A stretch of 64,000 nt of DNA from Schumannella sp. 10F1B-5-1 (GCF_006517535.1 NZ_VHQH01000002.1:232158-296157); one strand, 5' to 3'; counted from the stretch's first letter, positions 8,185 to 17,241 are shown. Translations and numbers: made by a program. The notes: generated from the letters alone by a model not told the origin.

Positions 8185-9189
8185 TCAGCTCAGCGCGGGG
8201 ATCACCTCGCGCTCGAAGAGCTCCACGCCCGAGCGGTCGTAGGCCGACTCGGGGAAGTTGTGGATCGCGTAGCCGAGCCCCAGCTCCGACGCCGCGCGCA
8301 GCCTCTCGACGATCTGCTCGGGCGTGCCGGCGAGCTGTGCGCCGCTGCGCAGGTCGGCGACGTAGCCGGCCGCGCCGTCATCCCCGAGGTAGGGCTTCAC
8401 GCGCGCCTCGATGCGGTCGATGCGCTCGCTCACCTCGGCCTCGGTCGCGCCGATCACGGTCGTGAAGTTCGAGCTGCGCACGATCGCGTCGAAGTCCGTC
8501 CCGACCGCGGCGCAGTGCTCGCGCAGCAGCTCGCTCTTGTGCTGGAACGTCTCCGGGTCGCCGGCGAAGTTCGTGTACTGCGCGTACTTCGCCGCGATCC
8601 TCAGCGTCACCTTCTCGCCGCCGCCGGCGATCCACAGCGGGATTCCCGGCTGCCCGTCGACGACGGTCTGCAGCGGCTGCGGACGCACCATCGCGCCATC
8701 CACCTGGTAGTGCTTGCCGTTCAGGGTCGCCGACCCGGTCTCCCAGGCCTGCTTGAAGATCTGCACGCCCTCATCCAGTCGGGCCAGGCGCTCGCCGGCG
8801 CTCGGGAAGCCGTAGCCGTAGGCCTTCCACTCGTGCTCGTACCAGCCGGCGCCGATGCCCATCTCCGTGCGCCCGCCCGAGACGATGTCGACCGTCGCGG
8901 CGACCTTCGCCAGGTAGGCCGGGTTGCGGTAGCTCATGCACGTGCACATCTGGCCGAGCCGGATGCGGCTGGTCGTCGCCGCGAACGCCGCCATCAGCGT
9001 CCACGCCTCGTGCACGGCCTCGGTCGTCGGCTTCGGAACGGGGTGGAAGTGATCGAAGACCCAGAGCGACTCCCACGGGCCGGCGTCGGCCAGGGTGGCG
9101 AGCGAGCTCATGGTGTCCCAGTGCTGCGCGGGCTCGATGTCGACCAGGTCGTGACGCCAGCCCTGCGGGATGAAGATGCCGAATCTCAT
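8185..9189 (-). CDS. LLM-class F420/FMN-dependent oxidoreductase
   Basis: Luciferase-like monooxygenase family protein of 334 residues. The start is set at the ATG at 9189, giving MRFGIFIPQGWRHDLVDI; twelve extra upstream codons are open but do not fit the family. Diagnostic stretches are LWVFDHFHPVP, RIRLGQMCTCMSYRNPAYLA, TVDIVSGGRTEMGIGAGWYE and the C-terminal GTPEQIVERLR. The GWYEHE version with TCMSYRNP is typical of the actinobacterial F420-dependent branch, but FMN use cannot be excluded. It follows the DszC-like gene on the same strand, 117 bp downstream, suggesting joint use in oxidative breakdown of a small organic substrate. The substrate is not predictable. Confidence 0.88.
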   Translation of the reverse strand: MRFGIFIPQGWRHDLVDIEPAQHWDTMSSLATLADAGPWESLWVFDHFHPVPKPTTEAVHEAWTLMAAFAATTSRIRLGQMCTCMSYRNPAYLAKVAATVDIVSGGRTEMGIGAGWYEHEWKAYGYGFPSAGERLARLDEGVQIFKQAWETGSATLNGKHYQVDGAMVRPQPLQTVVDGQPGIPLWIAGGGEKVTLRIAAKYAQYTNFAGDPETFQHKSELLREHCAAVGTDFDAIVRSSNFTTVIGATEAEVSERIDRIEARVKPYLGDDGAAGYVADLRSGAQLAGTPEQIVERLRAASELGLGYAIHNFPESAYDRSGVELFEREVIPALS

Positions 9190-9306
9190 GGGGCGCACGC
9201 TACTCCGCGCATCCCACGGAGGCACGAGAGGCCGGGCGGGAGCGGCACCGCTCCGGCCCCCCCGCGTGCGCGATCGAGCGCCTGCTCCGGCGAGTGCGGC
9301 GGGCGC

Positions 9307-10644
9307 TCAGGTGTACCAGGTCGGCTCGGGGATCTCGCCGAGCAGCGCGAACCGCCCGACCTCGCGCCGCTTGTACGGCACCGGGTCGTGCAGGCTGTGC
9401 GTGCGCAGGTTGCGCCAGTGGATGTCGAGCCCGACCGTGTTCGCCGAGGCGCGGGCCCCGGTCAGCTCGAACACCTTGGTCGCGGCCTCGAGTCCGTCGT
9501 CGACGATGCGCGCCTTCGCGGCCGCGATGCGCACCGCGATCTCGCCGCGCCGGCGCTCGGTGAGCTCGCCGCGCGGCGCGTGCAGCACGGCGCTGATCTC
9601 GGCGCCCACCGCATCCAGCAACGCCTCGTCGGCCCACAGCTTCGACTGCAGCTCGCCGTAGCCCTCGAGGATGTACCACTCCTCGGTCGCGCGGGTCTTG
9701 TCGTCGCCGCCGTAGGGCCAGGCGCGCGAGTTCTCGCGCGTGTAGGCCGTCGCCCGCTCGAGCGTGCCCTGGGCGATGCCGAGGTAGAAGTTGGCGAACA
9801 CGAGCTGGATCGTCGGCACGTTGAGGGTGTTGTAGATCAGCGGCTGGAACGTCTTGTCGACGAAGCCCGCGGCCGCCGCCCACGGCACCCGCACATCCCG
9901 GATCTCGACCGACCCCGACTCGGTCAGGCGCTGACCCAGGTTGTCCCAGTCGTGGGCGAAGCGGATGCCCTCCTGCGCCGTCGGCACGATCGCGAAGACG
10001 TGGATGCCCGGCCCGCCGTCGGCGTCGGAGCCCTCGATCACGCCCTCGAGCACGGTCAGGTCGCTGATCACGCCGCCGGTGGAGAAGCTCTTGCGTCCGC
10101 TGAAGACGAGGGTGTCGCCCTCATCGCGCACGGTCAGGTCGGCGTCGCGCGGGTTGACGGCGCCGCCGTAGAACGCGGTCGAGCTCGTGGCGAGCTCTTC
10201 GACCGCGGCGATCTGCTCCTCGGTGGCGACCAGCCGCGCGGCCCACGCCCAGAGGTAGTGGTAGCCGAGCAGCTGGCCGATCGAGCCGTCGCCGCGGGCG
10301 ACCTCGCGGATCACGCGGTACGCCGTCTCCCAGCTCTGCCCGGCGCCGCCGTGGGCGGTCGGGCCGAGCAGGGTGACGAGGCCCGAGGCCTTGAGCAGCG
10401 CGACCTCGCTGCGCGGGGGCGCGCCGGCGCGGTCGCGGTCGACGGCGTCGGCGGCGAGGATGTCGGCGACCTCGCGGGCGCGGGCGATCCAGCCGGCCGC
10501 GTCGCTCGGGCGCGCGGATCGCGGCCAGCGGTCGGTGAGCGCGTCGGCGGCGAGGCCGTTCGCGGTCGAGTCCGGCCCGGTGGATGCGGCGGTGCCGCTG
10601 CCGACGGACGCGCCGGCGGAGGCGGTGGGTGCGGTGTTGGTCAC
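9307..10644 (-). CDS. Acyl-CoA dehydrogenase-fold flavin monooxygenase, DszC/SfnB-like
   Basis: Protein of 445 residues with a Thr/Ala-rich N-terminal leader of ~35 residues followed by an acyl-CoA-dehydrogenase-like fold. Key stretches are LLGPTAHGGAGQSWETAYRV, GYHYLWAWAARLVAT, FSGRKSFSTGGVISD and the C-terminus NLRTHSLHDPVPYKRREVG ending PEPTWYT. The HDPVxYKxxEVG ... PTWYT ending is characteristic of the dibenzothiophene/dimethylsulfone monooxygenase branch (DszC, SfnB) rather than of true dehydrogenases. These use reduced FMN from a separate reductase to oxidise organosulfur compounds. The GTG at 10644 has a good GGAAGGGAA ribosome site. Pairing with an LLM-family gene supports a monooxygenase role; the substrate is open. 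Confidence 0.85.
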   Translation of the reverse strand: MTNTAPTASAGASVGSGTAASTGPDSTANGLAADALTDRWPRSARPSDAAGWIARAREVADILAADAVDRDRAGAPPRSEVALLKASGLVTLLGPTAHGGAGQSWETAYRVIREVARGDGSIGQLLGYHYLWAWAARLVATEEQIAAVEELATSSTAFYGGAVNPRDADLTVRDEGDTLVFSGRKSFSTGGVISDLTVLEGVIEGSDADGGPGIHVFAIVPTAQEGIRFAHDWDNLGQRLTESGSVEIRDVRVPWAAAAGFVDKTFQPLIYNTLNVPTIQLVFANFYLGIAQGTLERATAYTRENSRAWPYGGDDKTRATEEWYILEGYGELQSKLWADEALLDAVGAEISAVLHAPRGELTERRRGEIAVRIAAAKARIVDDGLEAATKVFELTGARASANTVGLDIHWRNLRTHSLHDPVPYKRREVGRFALLGEIPEPTWYT

Positions 10645-10686
10645 GGTGTTCCCTTCCCTGGAGGTGTCACGGTGACGAGACCGTAG

Positions 10687-10859
10687 ACACGACCGGGGGA
10701 GGCGCCCAAGCGACGGTTACGCGCGGTGGCGACCCGTGACATCCGGGGTCGGTGGATGACGCCGCGTGACCCCGGGTGACGTCACACGATGACGCGCCGC
10801 GACGCCCCGCGACCCCGTGTGACGCGAGTCGGGCCGCGCCGTGCCGACCCGGATCGAGC
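10687..10859. promoter_or_regulatory. GTGAC-rich intergenic region with perfect palindrome
   Basis: The gap between the DszC-like gene's promoter side and the end of the acyl-CoA ligase gene contains several GTGAC words and a perfect 10-bp palindrome GTGACGTCAC at 10776-10785. It may be an operator for the DszC-like gene. No terminator with a T-tract is visible. Confidence 0.3.
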
Positions 10860-12560
10860 TCAGGCGCTCCCGCCCGCGCGCCCCTCGACGAGGGCGTCGC
10901 GCACCTTCTTGCGCAGCACCTTGCCGATGAGCGACTTGGGCAGCTCCTCCCAGAGGAACACCTGACGCGGCACCTTGTAGGGCGTCAGCTGCTCGCGCGC
11001 CTTCGCGCGCAGGGTGTCGCCGTCGACGGTCTCGCCCGGCTTCGGCACGACGACGGCGACGACGTGCTCGCCGTCGCGGTCGTCGGGGATGCCCACCACG
11101 GCCACGTCGGCGACGCCCGGGAAGCCGCGCAGCGCATCCTCGACCTCGCTGGGCGAGACGTTGAAGCCGCCGGTGATGATGAGCTCCTTGGCGCGGTCGA
11201 CGACCTTGATGAACCCCTCGTCGTCGATGCGCACGATGTCGCCGGTGCGGAACCAGCCGTCGAGGAACACCTCGGCGGTCTGCTCGGGCTTGCGGTAGTA
11301 GCCCTGGAAGATCTGGGGTCCGCGCACGAGCAGCTCGCCGTCCTCGCCCGGCGCGACCTCCTTCGTCGGATCCTCGCGGTCGACGACGCGCACCTCGGTG
11401 CTCGGCAGCGGCAGTCCGATCGTGCCGGCCTTGCGGTTGTCGGCGACCGGGTTGGCCGAGATGACGGGCGAGGCCTCGCTGAGGCCGTAGCCCTCGACGA
11501 GGTAGCCGCCGGTGGCCTCCTCCCACGGCGCGACGACCTTCTCCGACAGCGGCATGGCGCCCGAGATCGCGATCTGGATGCCGCCCAGGCCGACCTTCTT
11601 CTTGGCGGCCGCGGCGGTGAGGCGCTCGTAGATCGGCGGCACGGCCGGCAGGAACGTCGGCGGGTGCTTCTTGATGACCGGCAGCACCAGGTCGGGGTCG
11701 AACTTGGGGAACAGCACGAGGCGCGCGCCCATGCTCATCGCGAAGGTGAGGCAGAGCGTGAGGCCGTAGGCGTGGAAGAGCGGCAGCACGGCGTAGACGA
11801 CGCAGTTTCCGCGCTCGATCTGCGGAACCCAGGCGCGCGACTGGGCCGCGTTGGCGTTGAGGTTGAGGTGGGTCAGCACGGCGCCCTTGGGAGTGCCCGT
11901 GGTGCCGGAGGTGTACTGGATGACGGCCACGTCATCCGCGGTCGGGGCCGGTGCCGACTTCTTGATGCGCTTGTGGTCGACCAGCTGCTCCCAGGTGACC
12001 GTGCCGCGCACCTTCGTGGTCAGGTCGGCGCGCGAGCGGCGGGCCTTCGGGATCGGCAGGCGCAGCAGGGCGCGCATCCCGGCGGGCATGGCGCGGGTGA
12101 TGTCGACCGAGACGATCGTCTCGGCGGCGACGTCGGCCGGGAACTCCTGCAGCGTCGCGACCGTCTTGTCCCAGGCGATGACGACCTTCGCCTCGTGGTC
12201 TTCGAACTGGTGGCGCAGCTCGCGCGGCGTGTAGAGCGGGTTGTGCTCGACGACGATCGCGCCGAGCCGCAGGATCGCGTAGAACGCGATCACGTGCTGC
12301 GGGCAGTTCGGCAGCACGATCGCGACCGGGTCGCCCTTGCGCACGCCCAGCTTGCGCAGGCCCTCGGCGGCGCGGTCGATGCGGTCGCCGAGCTCGCCGT
12401 AGCTGGTCTCGGCGCCGAAGAACTCGAGCGCCGTGCGGGTGCGGAACTCCTTCGCCGACCCGGCGATGAGGTCGACCAGCGAGTCGTCGCTCGCCGTGAT
12501 CTCGTGGGGGACTCCCTCGGCGTAGGAGTCGAGCCAGGGCCGCGGCGTGTCGTTGCTCAC
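10860..12560 (-). CDS. fadD: Long-chain fatty acid-CoA ligase
   Basis: AMP-forming acyl-CoA synthetase of 566 residues, activating fatty acids to acyl-CoA via an acyl-adenylate. The AMP-binding P-loop YTSGTTGTPKGAVLTH is at residues ~216-231. The A5-type motif is VEGYGLSEASPV, the adenylate motif is FRTGDI, and the A8 hinge-like stretch VDRAKELIITGGFNVSP is followed by the A10 lysine in PKSLIGKVLRKKVR. The length is normal for FadD. The GTG start at 12560 is supported by MSNDTPRPWLDSYAEGVP, a common actinobacterial FadD N-terminus. It is transcribed separately from the MHS gene upstream, since a terminator lies between them. Confidence 0.94.
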   Translation of the reverse strand: MSNDTPRPWLDSYAEGVPHEITASDDSLVDLIAGSAKEFRTRTALEFFGAETSYGELGDRIDRAAEGLRKLGVRKGDPVAIVLPNCPQHVIAFYAILRLGAIVVEHNPLYTPRELRHQFEDHEAKVVIAWDKTVATLQEFPADVAAETIVSVDITRAMPAGMRALLRLPIPKARRSRADLTTKVRGTVTWEQLVDHKRIKKSAPAPTADDVAVIQYTSGTTGTPKGAVLTHLNLNANAAQSRAWVPQIERGNCVVYAVLPLFHAYGLTLCLTFAMSMGARLVLFPKFDPDLVLPVIKKHPPTFLPAVPPIYERLTAAAAKKKVGLGGIQIAISGAMPLSEKVVAPWEEATGGYLVEGYGLSEASPVISANPVADNRKAGTIGLPLPSTEVRVVDREDPTKEVAPGEDGELLVRGPQIFQGYYRKPEQTAEVFLDGWFRTGDIVRIDDEGFIKVVDRAKELIITGGFNVSPSEVEDALRGFPGVADVAVVGIPDDRDGEHVVAVVVPKPGETVDGDTLRAKAREQLTPYKVPRQVFLWEELPKSLIGKVLRKKVRDALVEGRAGGSA

Positions 12561-12579
12561 CGGGCCAGCCTAAAAGACG

Positions 12580-12619
12580 AGGGCGCGCATCCCGTGCTGG
12601 GTCACCGGATGCGCGCCCT
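12580..12619 (-). terminator. Rho-independent terminator of the MHS transporter gene
   Basis: A perfect 13-bp stem (12580-12592 with 12607-12619) begins 24 nt after the stop at 12643. On the minus strand it is followed by a CGTCTTTTA tract. It lies just before the fadD start. Confidence 0.8.
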
Positions 12620-12642
12620 GATCGGCCGTGCCGAGCCCGCGC

Positions 12643-14049
12643 CTACTGCGCGCTCACCCGCTCGCGGCCCTGCTCGCGCTCGCGCGCGCGGTCCTGCATC
12701 CCGGCCTCGTCGTCGAGCCAGTTGCGGCCGTCGTTGCGCAGGAACACCGCGTAGACCACGAGCGAGATCGCGATCGCGACGGTGACGTAGATCGTGAACG
12801 CCGGCACCTGACCCGACGCCGTCGCGGCCGTGTTGAGCAGCGGCGCGGTGCCGCCGAACACCGAGTTGGCGAGGGCGTAGCCGAAGCCCACGCCGAGTGC
12901 GCGCACGTGCGTCGGGAACAGCTCGGCCTTCACGACGGCGTTGATCGAGGTGTAGCCGGTGAGGATCACGAAGCCGCCGACCAGGATCGCGAACGCCGTG
13001 ACCGGCGAGGTCTGGCCGGGCAGCACCATCGTGATGAGCCAGGTGTAGACGACGCCGCCCGCGCCGAAGAAGATCAGCAGCGTCTTGCGGCCCACCCGGT
13101 CGCTGATCCAGCCGCCGAGCGGCTGCAGCAGCATCAGGATGATCAGCGCGACCAGGTTGATGACCGTGCTCACGACGGGGTCGCCGCCGCTGAACGCCGC
13201 CTTGATGCTGTTGGGACCGTTGACCGAGTACGTGTAGAAGGCGACCGTGCCGCCCATGGTGACGAGGAAGCACAGCAGCAGAGCACGCCAGTGGATGCGC
13301 AGCAGGGCGCGCATCGAGCCGGACTCGCGCGACTGCCCCGAGCGCACCGCGTCGATCGTGCTGGTCGCGAGCGACTCGTCCATCGTGCGCCGCAGCCAGA
13401 ACACGACCACGGCCGCGACGCCGCCGATGCCGAAGGCGACGCGCCATCCCCAGGCGGAGATCTGCTCAGGCGAGAGCAGCAGCACCATGACGAGCAGTGT
13501 CAGCTGGGCGAGCACGTGGCCGCCGACGAGCGTGACGTACTGGAACGACGACAGGAAGCCGCGGCGCCCCTGGATGGCCGACTCCGACATGTAGGTCGCG
13601 CTCGTGCCGTACTCGCCGCCGGTCGCGAAGCCCTGGGCGAGACGGGCGAACACGAGCACGATCGCGGCGCCGACGTCGATGGTCTCGGCCGTCGGGGTCA
13701 GGGCGATGAGCAGCGAGCATCCGGCCATGACGGTCACCGACACCGAGAGCGCGAACCGGCGGCCGCGCCGATCCGCGACGCGGCCGAAGAACCACGAGCC
13801 GACCGGCCGCATGAGGAAGGTGACGGCGAAGATCGCCCAGATGTAGATGCCGGAGTTCTGCTCGTCGCCGTCGAAGAACTGCGACTCGAAGTAGGTCGCG
13901 AACACCGAGTAGACGTAGACGTCGTACCACTCGACGAGGTTGCCCGCCGAGCCCTTCAGGGTGTTCGAGATCGAGCGGCGCAGAGAGCCGGGGGTTCGGG
14001 TTGTCGCGGTCACGTCCGTCCAATCGTCGAGAGGGAGCCGTCGCATCAT
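12643..14049 (-). CDS. MHS-family MFS transporter (KgtP/ShiA-like)
   Basis: Major-facilitator permease of 468 residues in the metabolite:H+ symporter group. It contains GNLVEWYDVYVYSVFATYFE, the motif-A loop FGRVADRRGRRFAL, the MHS-specific RLAQGFATGGEYGTSATYMS, a second motif-A-like GGWISDRVGRKTLL, and about 12 hydrophobic segments. The C-terminus is charged. Substrates in this group include 2-oxoglutarate, shikimate, citrate and proline/betaine. The neighbouring two-component operon with a TAXI binding protein suggests an organic acid (inference). The start is uncertain: ATG at 14049 or the following GTG at 14013 (VTATTRTPGSLRRS) are both possible, and neither has a strong ribosome site. 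Confidence 0.88.
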   Translation of the reverse strand: MMRRLPLDDWTDVTATTRTPGSLRRSISNTLKGSAGNLVEWYDVYVYSVFATYFESQFFDGDEQNSGIYIWAIFAVTFLMRPVGSWFFGRVADRRGRRFALSVSVTVMAGCSLLIALTPTAETIDVGAAIVLVFARLAQGFATGGEYGTSATYMSESAIQGRRGFLSSFQYVTLVGGHVLAQLTLLVMVLLLSPEQISAWGWRVAFGIGGVAAVVVFWLRRTMDESLATSTIDAVRSGQSRESGSMRALLRIHWRALLLCFLVTMGGTVAFYTYSVNGPNSIKAAFSGGDPVVSTVINLVALIILMLLQPLGGWISDRVGRKTLLIFFGAGGVVYTWLITMVLPGQTSPVTAFAILVGGFVILTGYTSINAVVKAELFPTHVRALGVGFGYALANSVFGGTAPLLNTAATASGQVPAFTIYVTVAIAISLVVYAVFLRNDGRNWLDDEAGMQDRAREREQGRERVSAQ

Positions 14050-14141
14050 CGCGACCGCGTCGGACGCGGGTGCCGCGACGATGACAGCACCTGCACAGGG
14101 TCGCCTCCCGCGGCCGGCCGCGGCGGAATCCTTGCACCGCC

Positions 14142-14171
14142 TTAACATCCGGCCGAGGGGCGCTGGATACC
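14142..14171 (+). promoter_or_regulatory. Possible promoter of the two-component operon
   Basis: A TTAACA element (14142-14147) and a weak -10-like GATACC (14166-14171) are separated by 18 bp. Transcription would start close to the response regulator's ATG at 14179. Confidence 0.35.
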
Positions 14172-14178
14172 ATGACGG

Positions 14179-14835
14179 ATGCGTGTTCTCATCGGCGAGG
14201 ACGACCCGTCGATGTCGGCGGCGCTCGTTCGCGCCCTGTCGTCGGCGGGGCACAGCTGCACGCGGGTGACCCGAGGCGACCAGGTGCTGCTGCGCCATCG
14301 CGACGCGGATGTGGTGCTGCTCGACCTGGGTCTGGAAGACGGCGACGGCCTCGATGTGCTGACCCGCCTGCGCGAGGTCGGCGAGACGCCGGTGCTGGTC
14401 GTGACGGCGCGCGGCGACGAGCGCTCGACCGTCGAGGCGCTGAGCCGCGGAGCGGACGACTACCTGGTCAAGCCGGTGCGCATGCGCGAGCTGCTGGCCC
14501 GCATCGCCGTCGTGACGCGGCGACGCGGGCGCGACGACGAGCCGGAGGTCGTGGTCGCGCTGGGCCTGCGGATCGACCTGGCCGCGCATCGGGTGCTCTG
14601 CGACGACGTCGAGGTCGCGCTGACGCCGACCGAGTTCGCCGTGCTGCGCGCGCTGGCGACGCAGACGGGGCGCGCCGTCGCCCGCCAGCGCATCATCGAC
14701 GAGGTCTGGGGCGGCGCCTACGCGAGCGTCTCGCGCACCTTCGACGTGCACCTCGCGCAGCTGCGCCGCAAGCTCCCCGCCGCACGCATCACCACGGTGC
14801 GCGGCTACGGGTACCGTCTCGAGCCGGCGCCGTGA
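14179..14835 (+). CDS. OmpR/TctD-type response regulator
   Basis: Response regulator of 218 residues. The receiver domain starts MRVLIGEDDP, with the acidic pocket at residues 7-9, the phospho-acceptor D49 in DVVLLDLG, the switch residue in LVVTARG and the conserved lysine in DDYLVKPV. The C-terminal winged helix contains LTPTEFAVLRALATQTGRAV and ends TTVRGYGYRLEPAP, the OmpR/PhoB signature. The compact QseB/TctD-like form and the neighbouring TAXI binding protein point to control of carboxylate uptake. Its TGA overlaps the kinase's GTG (GTGA). The ATG at 14179 is preferred to an out-of-frame ATG at 14172. Confidence 0.93.
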   Translation: MRVLIGEDDPSMSAALVRALSSAGHSCTRVTRGDQVLLRHRDADVVLLDLGLEDGDGLDVLTRLREVGETPVLVVTARGDERSTVEALSRGADDYLVKPVRMRELLARIAVVTRRRGRDDEPEVVVALGLRIDLAAHRVLCDDVEVALTPTEFAVLRALATQTGRAVARQRIIDEVWGGAYASVSRTFDVHLAQLRRKLPAARITTVRGYGYRLEPAP

Positions 14836-16265
14836 GGCCGCGCATCCTGATTCCCCTGCTGCTCTGCGGCGTGATCGCGGTCATCGCGATCCTGGTGCCG
14901 ATCGCCGAGTCGATCGCGGTGAACCGCACCCAGCAGCTCATCTCGCAGCGCGCCCGGACCGTCGACCAGATCAGCCAGCGCGCCGAGCAGAGCGCCGACG
15001 GCGCCCGGGAGGGTCTGCGGCGCTACGTCGAGCGGTTCCACGAGGTCTACGGCGAGCCGGTCGTCGTCGTCGACGATCGCGGGCGCACGATCGCCCGCGC
15101 GGGGCGTCTCGCCGAGGGAACCGACGTCGATGCGCTCGTGCTCGCCGCGGTGCGGACGGTGCCGCGGTGGACGATCCCGACGATCTATCCCTGGGGCGCC
15201 CGCACCGTGCCCATCGCCGAGCCGCTGAGCTCGGGCGGGGCCGTGATCGTCGAGGTCGACCTGGCCGCGGCGCAGGCGGACGTGGTGCGCGGCTGGGCTC
15301 TGGCGGGGGCGATCGGCCTCGCGCTGCTGCTGGCGCTGGGGGCGTCGAGCCTGCTGCTGACCCGGTGGATCCTGCGCCCGGTCGCGGCGCTCGACGACGC
15401 CGTCAACGAGATGACCCGACGCCACGCGAGCACCCTCGCCCCGGCGACGGGGCCGCCCGAACTGCGGCGGCTCGCCGACTCGTTCCGCCGCATGGAGACG
15501 AGCATGCGCGCCGCGCTCGAGCAGCAGCGCGCCTTCGTCGCGGATGCCTCGCACCAGCTGCGCAATCCGCTCGCGGCCGCGCGACTGCGTCTCGACGCGC
15601 TCGCGGAGCAGAGCGGTGGCGGGATGCGTGCCGACACCGCGGCGCCGCATGACGCGGGCTCGCCGCACGACACCGCCCTGGCCGCGACCGTGCTCGATGA
15701 GCTCGACGCCGACCTCGACCGCCTCGACCGCACGGTGCACCGGATGCTGAACCTCGCCGAGGCGGAGCATCGCGCCGAGTCGGCCGTCACCCTGGGCGAG
15801 GCCGCGCTCGACGATCGGCCCGGCACCGTGATCTCGGCGGCCGAGCTGACCGAGCCGTCGCGCGCGCTGCTCGCCGAGCACGGGATCGCGCTGCAGCTCC
15901 CGCATCCCGACACCGAGGTCGCCGTCGCCTGCCGGCGCGACGACCTGGAGGAGATGCTCGAGATCGTGCTCGACAACGCGGCGAAGTACGCGGGCTCCGG
16001 GTCGACGGTGCGGGTCGAGGTCGTCGACGCGCCCGACGGGGCGCCCCACGTCGAGGTCTCGGACGACGGACCCGGGCTGAGCGACGAGGAGCTCGCGTCG
16101 GTCGGCACGCGCTTCTGGCGCGCGCGCCACCACACCGCCGAGCCCGGCAGCGGCCTGGGCATCGCGATCGTGCGCGAGCTGGCGCGCGCGAACGACGCCG
16201 AGGTGCGCTTCGACCGGTCGCCGCAGGGCGGCCTGCGCGTGACTCTCGTGTTCGGGGCACCGTGA
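14832..16265 (+). CDS. Sensor histidine kinase (TctE-like)
   Basis: Membrane histidine kinase of 477 residues. TM1 is at ~4-28 (ILIPLLLCGVIAVIAILVPI), followed by an extracytoplasmic domain to ~152, TM2 at ~153-180, HAMP, and an H-box with H241 in ADASHQLRNPLAAARLRLDA. The N-box is EEMLEIVLDNAAKYA, G1 is VSDDGPGLSD, F is RFWRA and G2 is GSGLGIAIVRELA. A low-complexity insert rich in Ala/His/Asp/Thr (residues ~262-285) separates the two dimerisation helices. The GTG at 14832 overlaps the regulator's stop, and its own stop overlaps the next gene's GTG, so the three genes form one tightly coupled operon. Confidence 0.92.
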   Translation: MRPRILIPLLLCGVIAVIAILVPIAESIAVNRTQQLISQRARTVDQISQRAEQSADGAREGLRRYVERFHEVYGEPVVVVDDRGRTIARAGRLAEGTDVDALVLAAVRTVPRWTIPTIYPWGARTVPIAEPLSSGGAVIVEVDLAAAQADVVRGWALAGAIGLALLLALGASSLLLTRWILRPVAALDDAVNEMTRRHASTLAPATGPPELRRLADSFRRMETSMRAALEQQRAFVADASHQLRNPLAAARLRLDALAEQSGGGMRADTAAPHDAGSPHDTALAATVLDELDADLDRLDRTVHRMLNLAEAEHRAESAVTLGEAALDDRPGTVISAAELTEPSRALLAEHGIALQLPHPDTEVAVACRRDDLEEMLEIVLDNAAKYAGSGSTVRVEVVDAPDGAPHVEVSDDGPGLSDEELASVGTRFWRARHHTAEPGSGLGIAIVRELARANDAEVRFDRSPQGGLRVTLVFGAP

Positions 16266-17224
16266 GCGGCCGCGCAGCCGTCACGCGGCGCACGGTGCTC
16301 GTCGGCGCCGCGGGCCTGGCCGGGGCGGCCGTGGCCGCGCTCGCGGGATGCACGGCCACGCCCACGCAGCGCATCGCCCTGGCCTGCGGCGAGCGCGGCG
16401 GAACCTACCTGCTGTTCGGCGAGCTGCTGCGCGACGCCATGACGCGACGCGGCCTCGCCACGCTGACCGCGCGGGAGACCGACGGCAGCGTCGACAACCT
16501 CCGGCTGCTCGCGGACCGCGACGTCGATCTGGCGCTGACCCTCGCGGATGCCGTGGCCGGGGCGGGCGCCGACATCGTCGCGATCGGCCGGGTCTATCAG
16601 AACTCGCTGCAGTGCGTCGTGCGCGCCGACAGTCCGATCTTCGGGCTGGCGGACCTCGCCGGGCGCCGCGTCTCGACCGGGGCCGCCGGATCGGGCGCGA
16701 CGATCTCGGCGACCCGCGTGCTCGAGGCCGCCGGACTCCTCCCGTTCGACGGCGCGGTGCCGGCTCATCCGGTCGAGACCGTGACGCGTCACCTTCCCGA
16801 CGCGCTGAGCGATCTGAGCTCGGGTGCGGTGGATGCGCTGTTCTGGTCGGGCGGCGTGCCGAACCCGAAGATCGCCGAGGCGAGCCGCGACGGCGCGGTG
16901 CGCCTGATCCCGCTGTCGGACGCGCTGCCCGCGGTGTCGCGGCGGTTCCCCGACACCTACTTCCCGGTCGCGATCCCGTCGGGCATCTACGATGCGGCGC
17001 GCCCGGTCGACACCCTCGGCGTCGCGAACCTGCTCGTCGCCCGCCGCGAGCTCGATGACGCGCTGGTCGCGGGACTCGTCGACCTGCTGATCGAGGATGC
17101 GGCCAACCTGGTGCCGGTCGGCTCGGCGAGCGTGCAGTTCCTGACCGCGTCGAGCCTGATCGACACCGCGCCGCTGCCGCTGCATCCGGCCGCCACGCGG
17201 CGGTACCGGGAGCGCTACGGCTGA
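16262..17224 (+). CDS. TAXI-family substrate-binding lipoprotein
   Basis: Binding protein of 320 residues of the TRAP-associated extracytoplasmic immunogenic (TAXI) family. The N-terminus TRRTVLVGAAGLAGAAVAAL ends in lipobox LAGC with C30 as lipid anchor, and the twin arginines suggest Tat export. The mature part contains ACGERGGTYLLFGELLRDAM, ETDGSVDNLRLLADRDVDLA, GRVYQNSLQCVV and LAGRRVSTGAAGSGATISAT, all typical of TAXI proteins. No DctQM membrane subunits are encoded beside it. The GTG start overlaps the kinase stop. It may deliver a ligand to the sensor domain of the kinase rather than to a transporter (inference). Confidence 0.88.
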   Translation: MSGRAAVTRRTVLVGAAGLAGAAVAALAGCTATPTQRIALACGERGGTYLLFGELLRDAMTRRGLATLTARETDGSVDNLRLLADRDVDLALTLADAVAGAGADIVAIGRVYQNSLQCVVRADSPIFGLADLAGRRVSTGAAGSGATISATRVLEAAGLLPFDGAVPAHPVETVTRHLPDALSDLSSGAVDALFWSGGVPNPKIAEASRDGAVRLIPLSDALPAVSRRFPDTYFPVAIPSGIYDAARPVDTLGVANLLVARRELDDALVAGLVDLLIEDAANLVPVGSASVQFLTASSLIDTAPLPLHPAATRRYRERYG

Positions 17225-17241
17225 CGCCCCAGCGGTCAGGC

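Noticed and set aside
12643..14751. The 702-codon version of the MHS transporter
   Set aside because: The first ~235 codons are antisense to the response regulator and intergenic region; membrane-protein sequence begins only after 14049.
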